A stretch of DNA of 32,213 nucleotides, taken from contig DXIH01000079.1 in the NCBI GenBank assembly GCA_019112965.1, positions 1 to 32,213 of the forward strand, written 5' to 3'. This DNA is from Candidatus Sphingomonas excrementigallinarum (GTDB lineage: Bacteria > Pseudomonadota > Alphaproteobacteria > Sphingomonadales > Sphingomonadaceae). Of this stretch, positions 25,645-32,213 are shown one piece after another. The first letter of the stretch is position 1, and every line of letters starts with the position of its first letter. A model generated the notes under the pieces. The model was given only the letters and a program-made list of their open reading frames with translations. It was not told the DNA's origin and ran no database searches. A program made the position numbers and the translations under genes.

Positions 25645-25681
25645 TGTTTCACCGCACGCGAATACGTATGCGTTGGATCGC

Positions 25682-25709
25682 TCCATACGCGTTTTGTTTA
25701 ACACGTCAA
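25682..25709 (-). promoter_or_regulatory. Candidate pckA promoter within a repeat-rich divergent control region
   Basis: On the minus strand TTGACG (25709-25704) and TATGGA (25687-25682) are separated by 16 bp; the -10 match is weak. Short inverted repeats overlap it: CGTATG/CATACG (25665-25670 with 25684-25689) and CAAAC/GTTTG (25707-25711 with 25717-25721). No confident promoter was found on the plus strand for chvI. Confidence 0.3.
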
Positions 25710-25766
25710 ACACGCTGTTTGGCGAAGATGGTTGAGCCGTGTCTCACTTTGGCCTAACCGAGGGAC

Positions 25767-25823
25767 ATGGCGGTTCATTCGCATGATTTTCCGCGTGGCT
25801 GGGGTCAGGGGGCGGTCGCATGA
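25767..25823 (+). other. Possible 18-codon upstream ORF ending on the chvI start
   Basis: ATG at 25767 opens an 18-codon frame ([18 protein letters not shown]) whose TGA (25821-25823) overlaps the chvI ATG as ATGA. GAGGGA lies just before it, but only about 3 nt from the ATG, which is short for initiation. It could couple translation to chvI or arise by chance. Confidence 0.25.
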
Positions 25824-26527
25824 CGGCGACGATCGCGCTGGTCGATGACGACCGGAACATCCTCACATCGGTATCGATCGCGCTTCAGGCCGAAGGCTTC
25901 GTCACGCGCGTCTATGCGGATGGCGAGGCGGCGCTGAAGGCGCTGATCGACAATCCGCCCGACCTGGCGATCTTCGACATCAAGATGCCGCGCATGGACG
26001 GATTGGAGCTGCTGCGTCGCCTGCGCGAGAAGAGCCAGATCCCGGTCATCTTCCTGACCAGCAAGGATGACGAGCTGGACGAGGCGCTGGGTCTGGCGAT
26101 GGGCGCGGACGATTATATCGCCAAGCCCTTCTCGCAACGCCTGCTGATCGCCCGTATCCGTGCGATACTTCGGCGGTCGGAATATGTCGGCACGCCGCAG
26201 GGTGCGCCCGCCGCCGATGTGCAGGGCCCGCTGACCCGTGGGCAGCTTGCCATGGACCCGGCGCGGCACCGCGTGACGTGGAAGGGTGAGGCGGTCACGC
26301 TGACCGTCACGGAGTTCCTGATCCTGGAGACGCTGGCGCAGCGGCCGGGCATCGTGCGCACACGCAACCAGTTGATGGACGCGGCCTATCAAGACGATAT
26401 CTATGTCGATGACCGCACGATCGACAGCCATATCAAGCGCCTGCGCCGCAAATTTCGTCAGGTAGACCCCGAGTTCGACGCCATCGAGACGCTCTATGGC
26501 GCCGGTTACCGATTCTCCGAGGAGTGA
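25820..26527 (+). CDS. chvI: Response regulator ChvI (OmpR/PhoB family)
   Basis: DNA-binding regulator of the ChvG-ChvI system, which in rhizobia controls envelope, exopolysaccharide and acid responses. The protein is 235 aa. The receiver domain (about 1-120) has IALVDDDRN, phospho-acceptor D53 in [24 protein letters not shown] and DDYIAKPFS. The winged-helix Trans_reg_C domain (about 135-233) has [35 protein letters not shown] and [10 protein letters not shown]-rich stretch (AGGGGGCGG) precedes the ATG. It is followed by chvG with a 32-nt overlap, and pckA is divergent. The assignment to ChvI rests on this neighbourhood as well as the domains. Confidence 0.92.
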   Translation: MTATIALVDDDRNILTSVSIALQAEGFVTRVYADGEAALKALIDNPPDLAIFDIKMPRMDGLELLRRLREKSQIPVIFLTSKDDELDEALGLAMGADDYIAKPFSQRLLIARIRAILRRSEYVGTPQGAPAADVQGPLTRGQLAMDPARHRVTWKGEAVTLTVTEFLILETLAQRPGIVRTRNQLMDAAYQDDIYVDDRTIDSHIKRLRRKFRQVDPEFDAIETLYGAGYRFSEE

Positions 26528-28061
26528 AGCCCCCGACCTGGCGTTGCGCTGGTCGGGCCAGATTTCGCTGACCCAGCGGATTCTGGCGCTCAACATCTTT
26601 GCGCTGCTGCTGCTGGCGGGTGGGTTCTTCTATCTTGATTCCTACCGCACGCGGCTGCTCGACAATCGCGTCGCGCAGTCTCTGCGGGAGGTGCGGCTGA
26701 TGGGGGAGGCACTGACCTCGGTACGAAGCGAGGAGCGGGACCCGCTGGTCGTACGGCTGGCGCGTGATACGGGTGCCCGCATCCGGTTGTTCGATGCCCA
26801 GGGGCGGGGCGTGGCCGACAGCCGCGACCTCGGTGTCCGCAACGTCGTGCTGCGCGATCCCGACAAGCAGGACTGGGGGCAGGCGATCGCCCGCTTCCTG
26901 GATGCCGGGATCGACACCGTCGTCGGTGCCGCCCGTCCGCCGCTTTATCGGGAGCGCCGGGGAGGTGCCGAATGGCCCGATGTCCGCGCGGCCCGCGACG
27001 GGCGGGTTTCCGCCTCGGTCTGGCGTGCCCCGGATCGCACGCCGGTCATTACCGCCGCTGCGCCGCTGCCCAGTGGCGGGGCGATCATGGCCACGGAAAA
27101 TGCGCGCTTCATCACCGAGACGGTGCGTATCGAACGATTCCGACTGAGCGTGCTGCTGGCGCTCGTCGCGCTGATTTCGGTGCTCTTGTCGCTGTTTCTG
27201 GCGCGGACCATCGTGCGCCCGTTGCGACGGCTGGCGCGAGCGGCGGTTCGGGTCCGGCTGGGACGCGCGCGCGAAGTGGTGGTGCCGCGCCTTCCCGATC
27301 GTCGCGACGAACTGGGGATGCTGGCCCGTGCGCTGTCCGACATGAGCCTGGCGCTCCGGGCCCGGATCGACGCGACCGAGGCGTTCGCCGCAGACGTGAC
27401 GCACGAATTGAAGAACCCGCTCGCCTCGCTTCGTTCCGCCGTCGATACGCTGGAGACGGTTCATGACCCGGACCTGCAGGCGCAATTGCTGGCGATCGTC
27501 CGGGACGATGTGCGGCGCCTCGACCGACTCATCACCGATATCTCGGATGCATCGCGCTTGGATGCGCAGTTGAGCCGCGCGAAGTTCGACCCGGTCGATC
27601 TCAATATGCTCCTCAGCGGGCTGATCGCCCAAAGGGAGGCTCGCGGGGTCGAGCGGGGCATCCGCCTCCGTTTCGATTCGACCGAGCCGGGCCCGGCGAT
27701 GGTGTCCGGCGAAGGTGCGCGGCTGGAGCGTGTGTTTGAGAATTTGATCGATAACGCGCTGTCCTTCTCCCCCGACGAGGCGGTCGTCGCCATCAGCCTG
27801 GCGCGCGAACCTTATGATTGGGTGATACGGGTCGAGGATGAGGGGCCGGGTGTCCAGGAAGAAGCGCGCGAGGCGATCTTCCGGCGTTTCCATTCGATCC
27901 GGCCGAGTTCGGAGAATTTCGGCCGCCATTCGGGGCTGGGTCTGGCTATCGCCCGCACCATTGTCGAGGCGCATCAGGGGCGCATCCACGTCGAGTCGCG
28001 CGAGGACCGGATGAGCGGGGCGCGCTTCGTCGTCCGCCTGCCACTGGCAGCGATCGCATGA
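26496..28061 (+). CDS. chvG: Sensor histidine kinase ChvG (ExoS-like)
   Basis: Inner-membrane kinase partner of ChvI, 521 aa. The first membrane helix is at about residues 29-47 ([19 protein letters not shown]). It is followed by a periplasmic sensor region (about 50-205) containing [18 protein letters not shown], then a second helix (about 213-233) and a HAMP segment ([18 protein letters not shown]). The HisKA domain has [15 protein letters not shown] with H303. The HATPase domain has [20 protein letters not shown] and [16 protein letters not shown]. The ATG at 26496 is preceded by a GAGACG stretch and lies inside the chvI end; no later ATG fits. The final bases overlap the hprK start (ATGA). 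In rhizobia this kinase is held in check by the periplasmic protein ExoR; no exoR gene is present here. Confidence 0.92.
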   Translation: MAPVTDSPRSEAPDLALRWSGQISLTQRILALNIFALLLLAGGFFYLDSYRTRLLDNRVAQSLREVRLMGEALTSVRSEERDPLVVRLARDTGARIRLFDAQGRGVADSRDLGVRNVVLRDPDKQDWGQAIARFLDAGIDTVVGAARPPLYRERRGGAEWPDVRAARDGRVSASVWRAPDRTPVITAAAPLPSGGAIMATENARFITETVRIERFRLSVLLALVALISVLLSLFLARTIVRPLRRLARAAVRVRLGRAREVVVPRLPDRRDELGMLARALSDMSLALRARIDATEAFAADVTHELKNPLASLRSAVDTLETVHDPDLQAQLLAIVRDDVRRLDRLITDISDASRLDAQLSRAKFDPVDLNMLLSGLIAQREARGVERGIRLRFDSTEPGPAMVSGEGARLERVFENLIDNALSFSPDEAVVAISLAREPYDWVIRVEDEGPGVQEEAREAIFRRFHSIRPSSENFGRHSGLGLAIARTIVEAHQGRIHVESREDRMSGARFVVRLPLAAIA

Positions 28062-28489
28062 CCGGCGAACTCATCCATGCCACCTGTGTCCTGATCGGCG
28101 ATGTCGGCGTGATGCTGCGTGGGGTTTCCGGGGCGGGTAAGTCCGATCTGGCGCTTCGGCTGATCGACCGGGGCGCGGTCTTGATTGCGGACGATTATGT
28201 CGAAGCGCGGCCGATCGACGACACCCTGCATGTCGCGGTGCCGGAACGGATCGCGGGTCTGATCGAGGTTCGCGGTGTGGGTATCCTGCCTTTTCCGCAT
28301 CGGTCGGAGGCGATCATCCGCCTGGTCGTCGACCTGGCCGCCGATCCGGATGTCGAGGAACGCCTGCCTGAACCGCATCAAACGGTGATCGCAGGCGTCA
28401 CACTTCCTATCTATAGGCTCAACCCCCGTCCGGCATCGGCCCCGATCAAGGTCGAACTGCTGGCGTCGCGCCTTAAGGAATGCCCGTGA
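28058..28489 (+). CDS. hprK: HPr kinase/phosphorylase (short alphaproteobacterial form)
   Basis: Phosphorylates and dephosphorylates a Ser on HPr, tuning the regulatory phosphotransferase branch. The protein is 143 aa and consists only of the catalytic domain, as usual in alphaproteobacteria; the N-terminal domain of Gram-positive HprK is absent. The Walker A motif is GVSGAGKS (22-29). DDYVEARP follows, and RGVGILPF corresponds to the capsule/signature region. It overlaps chvG by 4 nt and shares one nucleotide with the rapZ start. Its substrate HPr is encoded three genes downstream. Confidence 0.93.
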   Translation: MTGELIHATCVLIGDVGVMLRGVSGAGKSDLALRLIDRGAVLIADDYVEARPIDDTLHVAVPERIAGLIEVRGVGILPFPHRSEAIIRLVVDLAADPDVEERLPEPHQTVIAGVTLPIYRLNPRPASAPIKVELLASRLKECP

Positions 28490-29400
28490 TGGATCGAAAA
28501 CGCATATTGCTGGTGACCGGCATGTCGGGAGCCGGGACGTCGACGGCGTTGAAGACGCTGGAGGATCTGGGCTGGGAGGTTGTCGACAACCTGCCGCTAT
28601 TCCTGCTGAACGGCTTGCTGGAAGCGGCGCCACCCAAGGGCATGGAGGGCAAGAACCGGCCGCTGGCGATCAGCATCGGCGTGCGCACCCGCGACTTTGC
28701 CCCGGACCAGATCACCCAGAGCATCCGGCGGCTGAACGAGAGCCCCAATCTCGCCATCGAGACGCTGTTCCTGAACTGCGGCGGGGCGGAGCTGAAGCGC
28801 CGCTATGCTGAAACGCGCCATCGCCATCCCCTGGCGATGGACCGGGCCGCCGATGACGGCATCGCGCATGAACGCGCGTTGCTGGCGCCGGTTCGGGACA
28901 TGGCGGATCGGCTGCTCGACACGACCAACATGACCAGCAACGATCTGGGCCATTGGCTGCGTGCCAATTATGCGGTCGATGGTCTGAGCGAACCCGTGCT
29001 GACCGTCATGTCCTTCGGCTTTTCCAAGGGATTGCCGCGTAACGCCGACCTCGTCTTCGACATGCGCTTCCTGCGCAATCCACACTGGTCGGCCGAGCTG
29101 CGCCCCGGCACCGGGCTCGACAAGGGCGTCATCGACTATATCCGGCACGACCCGGCCTATGAGACGGCGGTGAGCCAGATCGAGACGCTGCTCGAGACGC
29201 TGGTTCCTCGCTATATCGCCAGCGGGAAATCCTATATCACCATCGCGATCGGCTGTACCGGCGGGAGACATCGGTCGGTCCATGTCGCCGAACGGATCGC
29301 GGGACGGTTGCGCCAGAGCGGTTTTTCCCCCACGGTGGTACATCGTGATTTGGGTGCCGTGCCAAAAGACTCACTTGAAGCCAGGCCGGCCAAACAATGA
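28489..29400 (+). CDS. rapZ: RapZ-family nucleotide-binding protein (YvcJ/RNase adapter family), Walker A lysine replaced
   Basis: The family is known as RapZ in Escherichia coli (an sRNA-decay adapter for RNase E) and YvcJ in Bacillus (a nucleotide-binding protein). This protein is 303 aa from the ATG at 28489, which overlaps the hprK stop (TGATG) and has AAGGA about 9 nt before it; an ATG at 28480 is possible. The N-terminal P-loop reads GMSGAGTSTALK (11-22), where the usual Lys of GxGK(S/T) is T17 (codon ACG). DLGWEVVDNLPL and SIGVRTRDF (a Walker B-like region) follow. The C-terminal domain has the family motifs VMSFGFSKGLPRNADLVFDMRFL, NPHW and IAIGCTGGRHRSVHVAE, which are intact. The precise role in alphaproteobacteria is not established by the sequence. 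Confidence 0.92.
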   Translation: MDRKRILLVTGMSGAGTSTALKTLEDLGWEVVDNLPLFLLNGLLEAAPPKGMEGKNRPLAISIGVRTRDFAPDQITQSIRRLNESPNLAIETLFLNCGGAELKRRYAETRHRHPLAMDRAADDGIAHERALLAPVRDMADRLLDTTNMTSNDLGHWLRANYAVDGLSEPVLTVMSFGFSKGLPRNADLVFDMRFLRNPHWSAELRPGTGLDKGVIDYIRHDPAYETAVSQIETLLETLVPRYIASGKSYITIAIGCTGGRHRSVHVAERIAGRLRQSGFSPTVVHRDLGAVPKDSLEARPAKQ

Positions 29401-29418
29401 TGGATATGCGTGTCTGAC

Positions 29419-29826
29419 ATGATCGGTCTGGTTCTGGTGACGCACGGGCGGCTCGCCGATGAGTTCGTGACCGCGATGATACATGTGGTCGGCCCGCAGG
29501 AGCGGATCGCGACCATCGCGATCGGACCTGAGGATGACATGGAGGAGCGGCGTGCCGACATCGCCAGCGCCATCGCTACGGTCGATGCCGGGCGCGGTGT
29601 CATCGTGCTGACCGACCTGTTCGGCGGCACGCCTTCCAATCTTGCCATCTCGCTGATGGAGCGTGGACGGGTCGAGGTGATCGCGGGGATGAACCTCCCG
29701 ATGCTGATCCGCCTGGGCTCGGCGCGCAAGTCGATGCAGGTCGTGGACGCCGTCGCCGCCGCGCGAGAGGCGGGACGGAAATATATTTCGGTCGCGTCCG
29801 AAGTGCTGGGCGAGGCCGCGGCATGA
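29419..29826 (+). CDS. PTS EIIA component, mannose (EIIA-Man) type, regulatory
   Basis: Phosphocarrier of 135 aa that accepts phosphate from HPr on a His. VTHGRLADEF holds the phospho-His (H9). VIVLTDLFGGTPSN, GMNLPMLIRL and a C-terminal Ala-rich helix complete the EIIA-Man fold. No EIIB or EIIC gene is adjacent, so the role is regulatory rather than sugar uptake, as for this gene in other alphaproteobacteria. The ATG at 29419 matches the usual family start; a GTG at 29410 would add three residues. The stop overlaps the HPr start (ATGA). Confidence 0.93.
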   Translation: MIGLVLVTHGRLADEFVTAMIHVVGPQERIATIAIGPEDDMEERRADIASAIATVDAGRGVIVLTDLFGGTPSNLAISLMERGRVEVIAGMNLPMLIRLGSARKSMQVVDAVAAAREAGRKYISVASEVLGEAAA

Positions 29827-30095
29827 CGGAGCAGGCGCGCACCGTCCTCATCACTAACCGCCGTGGCCTGCATGCGCGCGCCAGTGCCAAGTTCGTGACG
29901 CTCGCTTCGGCCCAGCCTTGCGAGGTGCGGGTCGCCAAGGACGGCAGCACGGTAACGGGCACCTCGATCATGGGCCTGATGATGCTGGGTGCCGCGATGG
30001 GCGATACGATCACGATCAGCGCCGCCGGTGACGGTGCGGGTGAGACCGTCGAGGCCCTGGTCGCGCTGGTGGAAGCGAAGTTCGGCGAAGACTGA
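29823..30095 (+). CDS. ptsH: Phosphocarrier protein HPr (NPr-like)
   Basis: Small phosphocarrier of 90 aa, moving phosphate from EI to EIIA. The active-site motif is NRRGLHARAS with H17. The regulatory Ser is in TSIMGLMMLGAA (S48), the site expected for the HprK encoded upstream. The N-terminus overlaps the EIIA gene by 4 nt, and the stop shares a base with the next ATG. Enzyme I (ptsP/ptsI) is not in the window. HprK, HPr and EIIA form the PTS-Ntr style control branch. Confidence 0.95.
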   Translation: MTEQARTVLITNRRGLHARASAKFVTLASAQPCEVRVAKDGSTVTGTSIMGLMMLGAAMGDTITISAAGDGAGETVEALVALVEAKFGED

Positions 30096-30895
30096 TGCCC
30101 CGCGAAATTACCGCTTATTCCAACCCGCTCATCAAGTGGGCCCGCGATCTGCGCGACAAGCGCCATCGCAAGCAGTCGCGCCAGTTCCTGGCCGAGGGGC
30201 TGCGCATCCTGACCGAAGCGCGTGAGACGGGACGGCTGCCGACCCTGCTATTCTATGCCAAGCCCTCGGCGGGCCATCCGCTGGTCCGCGACCTGATCGC
30301 GGCGGTCGAGGCGTCCGAAGGCGAGGCGATCGAGACGACACCCGACATTCTTTCGAAGCTGTCGGGCAAGGACAATCCGCAGGCCGTGGTCGGCGTGTTC
30401 GAGGAACTGGGCGTCACGCTTGATGAACTCGATCGCAGCACCTCCGGCATCTGGCTGGTCGCCGAGCGTCTTCGTGATCCGGGCAATCTGGGCACCATCC
30501 TGCGCACCGCCGACGCGGTCGGGGCAGGGGGGCTGATCCTGGTCGGCGAATGTGTCGATCCCTTCTCGGTCGAGGCGGTGCGCGCGAGCATGGGTGCACT
30601 GTTCACGGTGCCGATCGTCCGAACCGAGTGGCAGCCCTTCCTCGACTGGCTGCGGCAGGAGCCCGGCCAGCTGGTCGGGCTCAGCCTCGATACCGATTCG
30701 GACTATCGCGCCGCCCGCTATGCCGCGCCGACCTTCCTGCTGACCGGCAACGAGGCGCAAGGCATGCCCGCCGAATATGCGGCGGCCTGCGATACGCTGG
30801 TCAAAATCCCGATGCTGGGCAAGGCGGACAGCCTCAATGCGGCGGTGGCGACGGCGGTCATGGCCTATGAGGTGTTGGCGCAGCAGCGCGGCTAA
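30095..30895 (+). CDS. TrmH/SpoU-family RNA 2'-O-methyltransferase
   Basis: Predicted SPOUT-class RNA ribose methyltransferase of 266 aa; its rRNA or tRNA target is unknown. The N-terminal substrate-binding domain (about residues 1-110) begins ITAYSNPLIKWARDLRDKRHR and includes FLAEGLRIL. The SpoU knot domain has motif 1 (LRDPGNLGTILRTADAVG), motif 2 (FLLTGNEAQGM) and motif 3 (IPMLGKADSLNAAVATAVMAYE). The ATG overlaps the ptsH stop (TGATG), so this gene is coupled to the phosphotransferase operon. The stop TAA overlaps the stop of the opposing NfeD gene. Confidence 0.93.
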   Translation: MPREITAYSNPLIKWARDLRDKRHRKQSRQFLAEGLRILTEARETGRLPTLLFYAKPSAGHPLVRDLIAAVEASEGEAIETTPDILSKLSGKDNPQAVVGVFEELGVTLDELDRSTSGIWLVAERLRDPGNLGTILRTADAVGAGGLILVGECVDPFSVEAVRASMGALFTVPIVRTEWQPFLDWLRQEPGQLVGLSLDTDSDYRAARYAAPTFLLTGNEAQGMPAEYAAACDTLVKIPMLGKADSLNAAVATAVMAYEVLAQQRG

Positions 30896-31353
30896 AGGGC
30901 CGCGTCGGGTGTGATCGGTTCGACCAACAGCGTTCCGCCATCGACATGCGCGACGCGCAGGCGTGTTCCACCCTCCGCATCAGGTCCGCGCACCGGCCAC
31001 TCGCCATCGCCCAGCCGGGCGCGGCCTTCGCCCCCGATGATCGGTGTGGTGACGGTGACGATCTGGCCGCGCAGCCGCTTGGCGGGTTCGTTGAGGACAG
31101 GCGCGTCGCTCTCGACCGGGAAGTCGCGATACCATCGTCGCCCGATCATCACGCACACCACGCTCCAGACGGCGAAATCGGCCAGTTGCAGACCGATGGG
31201 CAGGTCCGGCAGCGTCCAAGTCGTCAGCGCGGTCACAGCGGCTGCGATCGCGAGGAAGATCAGGAAGACGCCGGGCACCAGCAACTCGGCGATGCCGAGC
31301 GTCAATGCCGCCGCCAGCCAGAGCGCGGCGGGGTCGAGGTCGCCGATCGTCAC
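30892..31353 (-). CDS. NfeD family membrane protein
   Basis: Membrane partner of SPFH proteins, 153 aa. Hydrophobic segments lie at about residues 10-45 ([24 protein letters not shown] and the following Ala-rich stretch) and 55-72. They are followed by a soluble OB-fold NfeD domain (about 88-150) with [30 protein letters not shown]. The start codon is GTG (31351-31353), overlapping the SPFH stop as GTGA, which supports coupled translation. The stop overlaps that of the convergent TrmH-type gene by 3-4 bp. The pair is a common two-gene operon of the QmcA/YbbL type. Confidence 0.92.
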   Translation of the reverse strand: MTIGDLDPAALWLAAALTLGIAELLVPGVFLIFLAIAAAVTALTTWTLPDLPIGLQLADFAVWSVVCVMIGRRWYRDFPVESDAPVLNEPAKRLRGQIVTVTTPIIGGEGRARLGDGEWPVRGPDAEGGTRLRVAHVDGGTLLVEPITPDAAL

Positions 31354-32213
31354 GACGGCGACTGGTCGAACGGCCCCGGCTTGGTGGTGACGCGCGGGGT
31401 GGTGGGTTCGCCCTTCTGCGGCGCCAGTGCTTCCTTGGCCAGCTCACCGATGCCGCCCAGCGTGCCGATCAATTGAGTGGCCTCAACCGGGAACAGAATC
31501 GTCTTGGCGTTCGGGCTGGTCGCGAATTTGCCGACCGCTTCGACATATTTCTGTGCGATGAAATAGTTGATCGCCTGGGTGCCGCCCGACTCGATGGCCT
31601 CGGACACGACGCGGGTGGCCTTGGCCTCCGCCTCGGCCGCGCGCTCACGGGCTTCGGAGTCGCGATAGGCCGACTCGCGGCGGCCTTCGGCTTCCAGGAT
31701 ACGGGCCTGCTTCTGCCCCTCGGCGCGCAGTATTTCGGACGCGCGCGAACCTTCGGCCTCCAGGATATTGGCGCGCTTCTCGCGCTCCGCCTTCATCTGG
31801 CGGGCCATGGCGTTGACGATATCGACCGGCGGGCGGATGTCCTTGATCTCGACACGGGTGATCTTCACACCCCAGGGCGTCGTCGCGTGATCGACTACGT
31901 TGAGCAGGCGGGCGTTGATCTCGTCGCGCTTGGACAGGGTTTCGTCGAGATCCATCGAGCCCATGACGGTACGCAAATTGGTCGTCACGAGGTTCAGCAG
32001 CGCGACATAGAGGTCCGACACCTCATAGGCCGCCTTGGGCGCATCGAGCACCTGAAAGAAGACGACCCCGTCGGTCGAGATCATCGCATTGTCCTTGGTG
32101 ATGATCTCCTGCCCCGGGATATCGATCACCTGCTCCATCATGTTCACGCGGCGGCCCACGCGGTAGAAGAAGGCGGGGTAGAAGTTGAATCCGGGCACGG
32201 CGGTGCCCGTGTA
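31350..32213 (-). CDS. SPFH/Band 7 (stomatin/paraslipin, QmcA-like) protein, 5' end cut by window edge
   Basis: Membrane-scaffold protein. The frame runs off the right edge: the last bases encode [13 protein letters not shown], which is internal to the family, so the GTG at 32198 is not the true start, and the N-terminal membrane helix lies outside the window. What remains (288 codons including the stop) has the SPFH domain ([20 protein letters not shown], then [31 protein letters not shown], and [18 protein letters not shown]). A long charged coiled coil follows ([18 protein letters not shown] onward, rich in Ala, Glu and Arg). The C-terminal part holds [24 protein letters not shown]. It is coupled to NfeD. 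Confidence 0.94.
   Translation of the reverse strand, partial: YTGTAVPGFNFYPAFFYRVGRRVNMMEQVIDIPGQEIITKDNAMISTDGVVFFQVLDAPKAAYEVSDLYVALLNLVTTNLRTVMGSMDLDETLSKRDEINARLLNVVDHATTPWGVKITRVEIKDIRPPVDIVNAMARQMKAEREKRANILEAEGSRASEILRAEGQKQARILEAEGRRESAYRDSEARERAAEAEAKATRVVSEAIESGGTQAINYFIAQKYVEAVGKFATSPNAKTILFPVEATQLIGTLGGIGELAKEALAPQKGEPTTPRVTTKPGPFDQSPS

Noticed and set aside
26433..27989. Minus-strand ORF (518 aa) opposite chvG
   Set aside because: Low-complexity Arg/Gln-rich shadow of chvG without family features.
1..32213. CRISPR arrays, insertion sequences, prophage genes, tRNA and rRNA genes
   Set aside because: No regularly spaced repeats, transposase or integrase reading frames, cloverleaf sequences or rRNA stretches were recognised.

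Overview
The window is high-GC DNA from an alphaproteobacterium, most likely a sphingomonad (Sphingomonas or a close relative). The clues are the CckA hybrid kinase, the pckA / chvI-chvG-hprK-rapZ-EIIA-HPr neighbourhood, a GAF-HisKA_2 kinase, an M13 peptidase pair, and small secreted proteins of sphingomonad type. Coding density is very high. Adjacent genes often overlap by 1-4 nt (ATGA, TGATG, GTGA, TTGA), and several convergent pairs meet at or inside their stop codons. Both window edges cut genes: a sensor kinase on the left and an SPFH protein on the right.

Layout. (1) 1-1166: the 3' part of a GAF/HisKA_2 histidine kinase. (2) 1170-4987, minus strand: slt (lytic transglycosylase), greB, a DoxX membrane protein and a NYN-LOTUS protein. 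(3) 5068-7515, plus strand: dapA, a small secreted cysteine-pair protein, smpB and a DUF2062 membrane protein. (4) 7611-11757: tandem secreted M13 metallopeptidases with a strong terminator between them. (5) 11813-14635: cckA and a single-domain response regulator. (6) 14724-19398: ilvD, a small lipoprotein, the bifunctional NAD(P)HX repair enzyme and a TrmA-family RNA methyltransferase, tightly packed. (7) 19380-21031, minus strand: fmt then truA. (8) 21086-23802, plus strand: recR, def and rmuC. (9) A multi-hairpin intergenic repeat, then pckA on the minus strand. (10) 25820-30895, plus strand: chvI-chvG-hprK-rapZ-EIIA-HPr-TrmH-type methyltransferase, a seven-gene overlapping cluster. (11) 30892-32213, minus strand: an SPFH protein followed by NfeD.

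How they work together. Region 10 joins an envelope/acid-responsive two-component system (ChvG-ChvI) to a regulatory phosphotransferase branch (HprK, EIIA-Man type, HPr) and RapZ, with the gluconeogenic gene pckA divergent from it. This links envelope sensing to carbon and nitrogen control. Regions 3, 7 and 8 are housekeeping: lysine/peptidoglycan precursor synthesis, ribosome rescue, formyl-Met-tRNA formation and removal (fmt and def lie close together), tRNA modification, and recombination.

No insertion sequence, prophage, CRISPR array, rRNA or tRNA was seen, and I found no obviously new multi-gene system. The observations most worth checking are regulatory or at residue level: a perfect GTTC-N7-GTTC (alphaproteobacterial LexA-type) box over a candidate rmuC promoter; the multi-hairpin repeat between rmuC and pckA; a RapZ whose Walker A lysine is Thr; a terminator set directly in front of the second M13 gene; paralog-specific loss of a conserved Asn in that second peptidase; and an 18-codon upstream ORF whose stop overlaps the chvI start. 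All calls come from reading the sequence without database searches.
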